Shown: in pieces, positions 61,525 to 64,000 of the stretch
Layout of the letters: the number at the start of each line of letters is the position of its first letter
Position numbering within the stretch: position 1 is the first letter of the stretch
Translations under genes and position numbers: made by a program
DNA from: Membranipora membranacea
Lineage: Eukaryota > Bryozoa > Gymnolaemata > Cheilostomatida > Membraniporidae
Length of the DNA: 64,000 nt
Assembly: GCA_914767715.1 (NCBI GenBank)
Contig: OU612070.1
Location: 27,206,025-27,270,024, forward strand
Reading direction: 5' to 3'
Notes under the pieces: model-generated
What the model saw: only the letters and a program-made list of their open reading frames with translations
Told to the model about the DNA's origin: nothing
The model's database searches: none

Positions 61525-64000
61525 CTGAAATAATAACATTATCACATTCTTAGTATAAGTGGATAACAGCGCTGCTTATTTTTTAAGCAAACATCTATAT
61601 ATAAAATGACGAGACGATGACATCACAGCTAGAGGGCACAAGGAGTGCTGCTATCAGGTTGGCAGCTCACAGATTAATAGAGTATGTTATCTACAGTCAT
61701 AGTATCCTGTATCTATGATAGTAGCGGACAGTCCGATGTCCAGGTCTAAGTGACTAACAAAACACTCTGAGCCCTGGAGACATCCTTATCAGCCAATCCA
61801 AAACAACTGACAACCAACTTTTCAACAATCTACACTACTTCAAGTTTGTAGATGTTATCATAATGCACCTATTCTAGTATTCAAGCTGTTTTGTTTTGTC
61901 ATAGTATCTGGAACCACTGAACACGAATCATCCACCACAACCACTTGGCATAAGTTCAATTTCACTCTTGAGCTTACATTGTAGCCATCATGTGCGATAA
62001 ATTACGGTCAATCAGTCTATTCATTTCAACATAACAGGCGTTAGTGAAATAAAATTTCCACCCGGCCTAGCAACAATGCATTGATTTGATGAGCAAAGCT
62101 ATGAGAAAGCCGCAAATCGGCTCCCTAGGTGAATTAAATGAGAATAATGACATTAGGAAAACTGGCTTTAGGCGATTATGCTGTAATGGGGTGACATTTT
62201 TATAGTTTTATCCAGCTTAGTTAAATTTGGGATTGATCTTTGACATAGGTACCAGCACAAGGCTATGTTATAATATAACATATGAGTATAAATATTATAG
62301 ATTCGAAATGTCTTGTTGGCAGGAGGGATAAGCTCTAACCAGTAATTTCTCAGCTGTACTTATCATAGGCTAAATTATTAGTATTATGAGAGGAAATGTT
62401 CTGCCTGCTGCTCCTACGGTGTCAGGAATTATGCTTGGGAGGGGAGCCAAAATTAGGGATCAGCAGACCCTTGATGTAAGTGTAGATACTGACTGATGTT
62501 GTGCAGTCAGCCTGTTTAAAGCTCTATGCTGCCTTCATACGAGCCACAAACCTGGCCAGCTGAATAAAAATGTTATGGGCTTACATCACAAAGAGCTCAA
62601 AATAGCCCCCTCAATTTCCCTCACTATTGTAAAATAACAAGGCAGTGAATTTGGCACTCGGTAATAGCTAAAATTTGGCTTCATGCCAGTCAATACGCAG
62701 TTTTGAATAATAGCTTAGGTGAGAGCTCTATTGAACCGGTGCCATGTGTTGGCTGCGCTCTGCTGGATATATTCAATAGTCACGCCAGAAAAGAGATACA
62801 CAGCCAACACAAATGTTTGGAAAGAAGCCAAATTTGTCAGTGATGAATAGACTACTTCCACAGTGGTGATCAGGTCATTAGCCTACAAAGCCTATCTTAT
62901 TACCAAAGTAACTAAAATACTCAGATCACGTTGGCTTACAGAGCCGTAACCTTGATATGTCACCATAATAACTAAACATGTCTCTCAGACAGGCCAGGGC
63001 CAGTATATATATATATACACACCTGAAATTAGCAGGGAAATTAGATTAGAACACTCAGACACCGGCCCAACTGTTAACTACCATACCGGGTTGTGAGATA
63101 TTTGTTTTGGGGCCTGAGATGCCTGGATGTGTAGAGGGAATCAGACAATGTGGTCAAGGTTAAATGTTCAGAGCCTGGGACTGTTTTGGCATTATTTAGT
63201 AGAGCACAGCTTGATATCTAACCTACTATTGTTGATGTAGCTGGTGAAAAACCAAACAAAAACAAACCCCTATAAATAACAGCCTTCAACCTGGCAGGCA
63301 ATGACCCGTTTGGCTAATAACATATTAAGGCTCAACAAGATGAAGATAGCAGCGAGACGAGAGCCAGCTTGCTGTTTTTTTTTGGCAGGTGGCTCAGAGG
63401 AAAACGTGGATACATGCTTGTCACGTTGCTCTGTCTCTGCCGAGTTTTCAGTAAATCATATAATTTTTATGATGGCAACACTGAATATTAAAAATGAGCA
63501 AACTCAAGCTCTAGGCTCCCTGAATTTAAGTCGCCATGTTATTCAGACCAAATTATGCATTGCGTCATAGCTTCATCACCGTACGGCGTGATTTTTCTCA
63601 GACAACAAAACAACTCTGTGAAATTTTTGATTACGAGCCAATATTTGATAATGGTGGTGTAATTGATCAAACAGTAACTAAGTAAAGAATAGGGCCGTAC
63701 TATGAACTGGATAGGCGCAATGCCGTGACTAATCTATGCTGGCCGATATTAAGATGCCCGCTAGGCAAGATGGTCAAACAGATTATAGTCTACAGCAGAC
63801 TCGACTACACAGCATACAGCCAGCCGAGTTATTAGATAGGTAGAACCAATGAGAATTTATAATCTTTGGTAGAACCGTGTTCAATGCTCAGACCACGATA
63901 ATAAAACTGTCATCGGCGATAACATCACAAGAGGGGAACATTAAACCACCGCAAACCTCTAAGTTGCATACCGGCCACTTCATATTCACAAATAATAACA
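61525..64000. other. Right end of window, no exon supported
   Basis: AT-rich sequence upstream of the minus-strand exon, probably its intron or 5' flank. It holds a TA dinucleotide run near 63004-63016. The frame 63301-63570 looks random. Confidence 0.5.

Noticed and set aside
1-64000. CRISPR arrays, phage, operons, rRNA
   Set aside because: The window is animal nuclear DNA; no direct-repeat/spacer array, prokaryotic gene layout or rRNA sequence was seen.

Overview
The window is nuclear DNA of an animal, most likely an invertebrate. Many short exons with GT-AG introns fall in compatible phases, background is AT-rich, polyadenylation signals are AATAAA, and SINE, LINE and hAT-like debris is present. 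A goosecoid-type K50 homeobox gene shows it is a metazoan. I cannot name the phylum.

Layout. (1) About 356-11947, plus strand: 3' part of a long multi-exon gene (19 coding exons, about 1485 residues visible). It starts inside Myb/SANT repeats that most resemble SNAPC4, but most of the protein is unrecognised. (2) 13699-23636, plus: complete coding region of PPP1R37, a leucine-rich-repeat regulatory subunit of protein phosphatase 1, 12 coding exons, with a KRVSF docking motif. (3) 23637-37845: a 14-kb gene desert with retroposon ends, a minisatellite and, 1.5-2 kb upstream of the next gene, five TAATCC sites within 474 bp. (4) 37862-44057, plus: goosecoid (GSC), three coding exons. (5) About 45.4-53.2 kb, plus: TADA2B, the ADA2b adaptor of the SAGA acetyltransferase complex, nine coding exons; one intron carries a clean hAT-type MITE with an 8-bp target duplication. 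(6) 53.6-61.5 kb, minus: 3' part of an unrecognised nuclear-looking protein gene, convergent with TADA2B. (7) 61.5-64 kb: AT-rich sequence without an exon I can support, probably upstream intron of that gene.

The genes are independent transcription units, not an operon. Three concern transcription (Myb protein, goosecoid repressor, SAGA adaptor) and one phosphatase control; I see no sign that they work as one system. The most interesting non-genic signals are the K50 homeodomain-site cluster upstream of GSC, the hAT MITE, a TA-flanked MITE and a 330-bp foldback in neighbouring introns of the Myb gene, an 11-copy 16-bp minisatellite beginning 10 bp after a splice donor, a perfect 32-bp palindrome whose half recurs 41 kb away, and two tRNA-like SINE heads.
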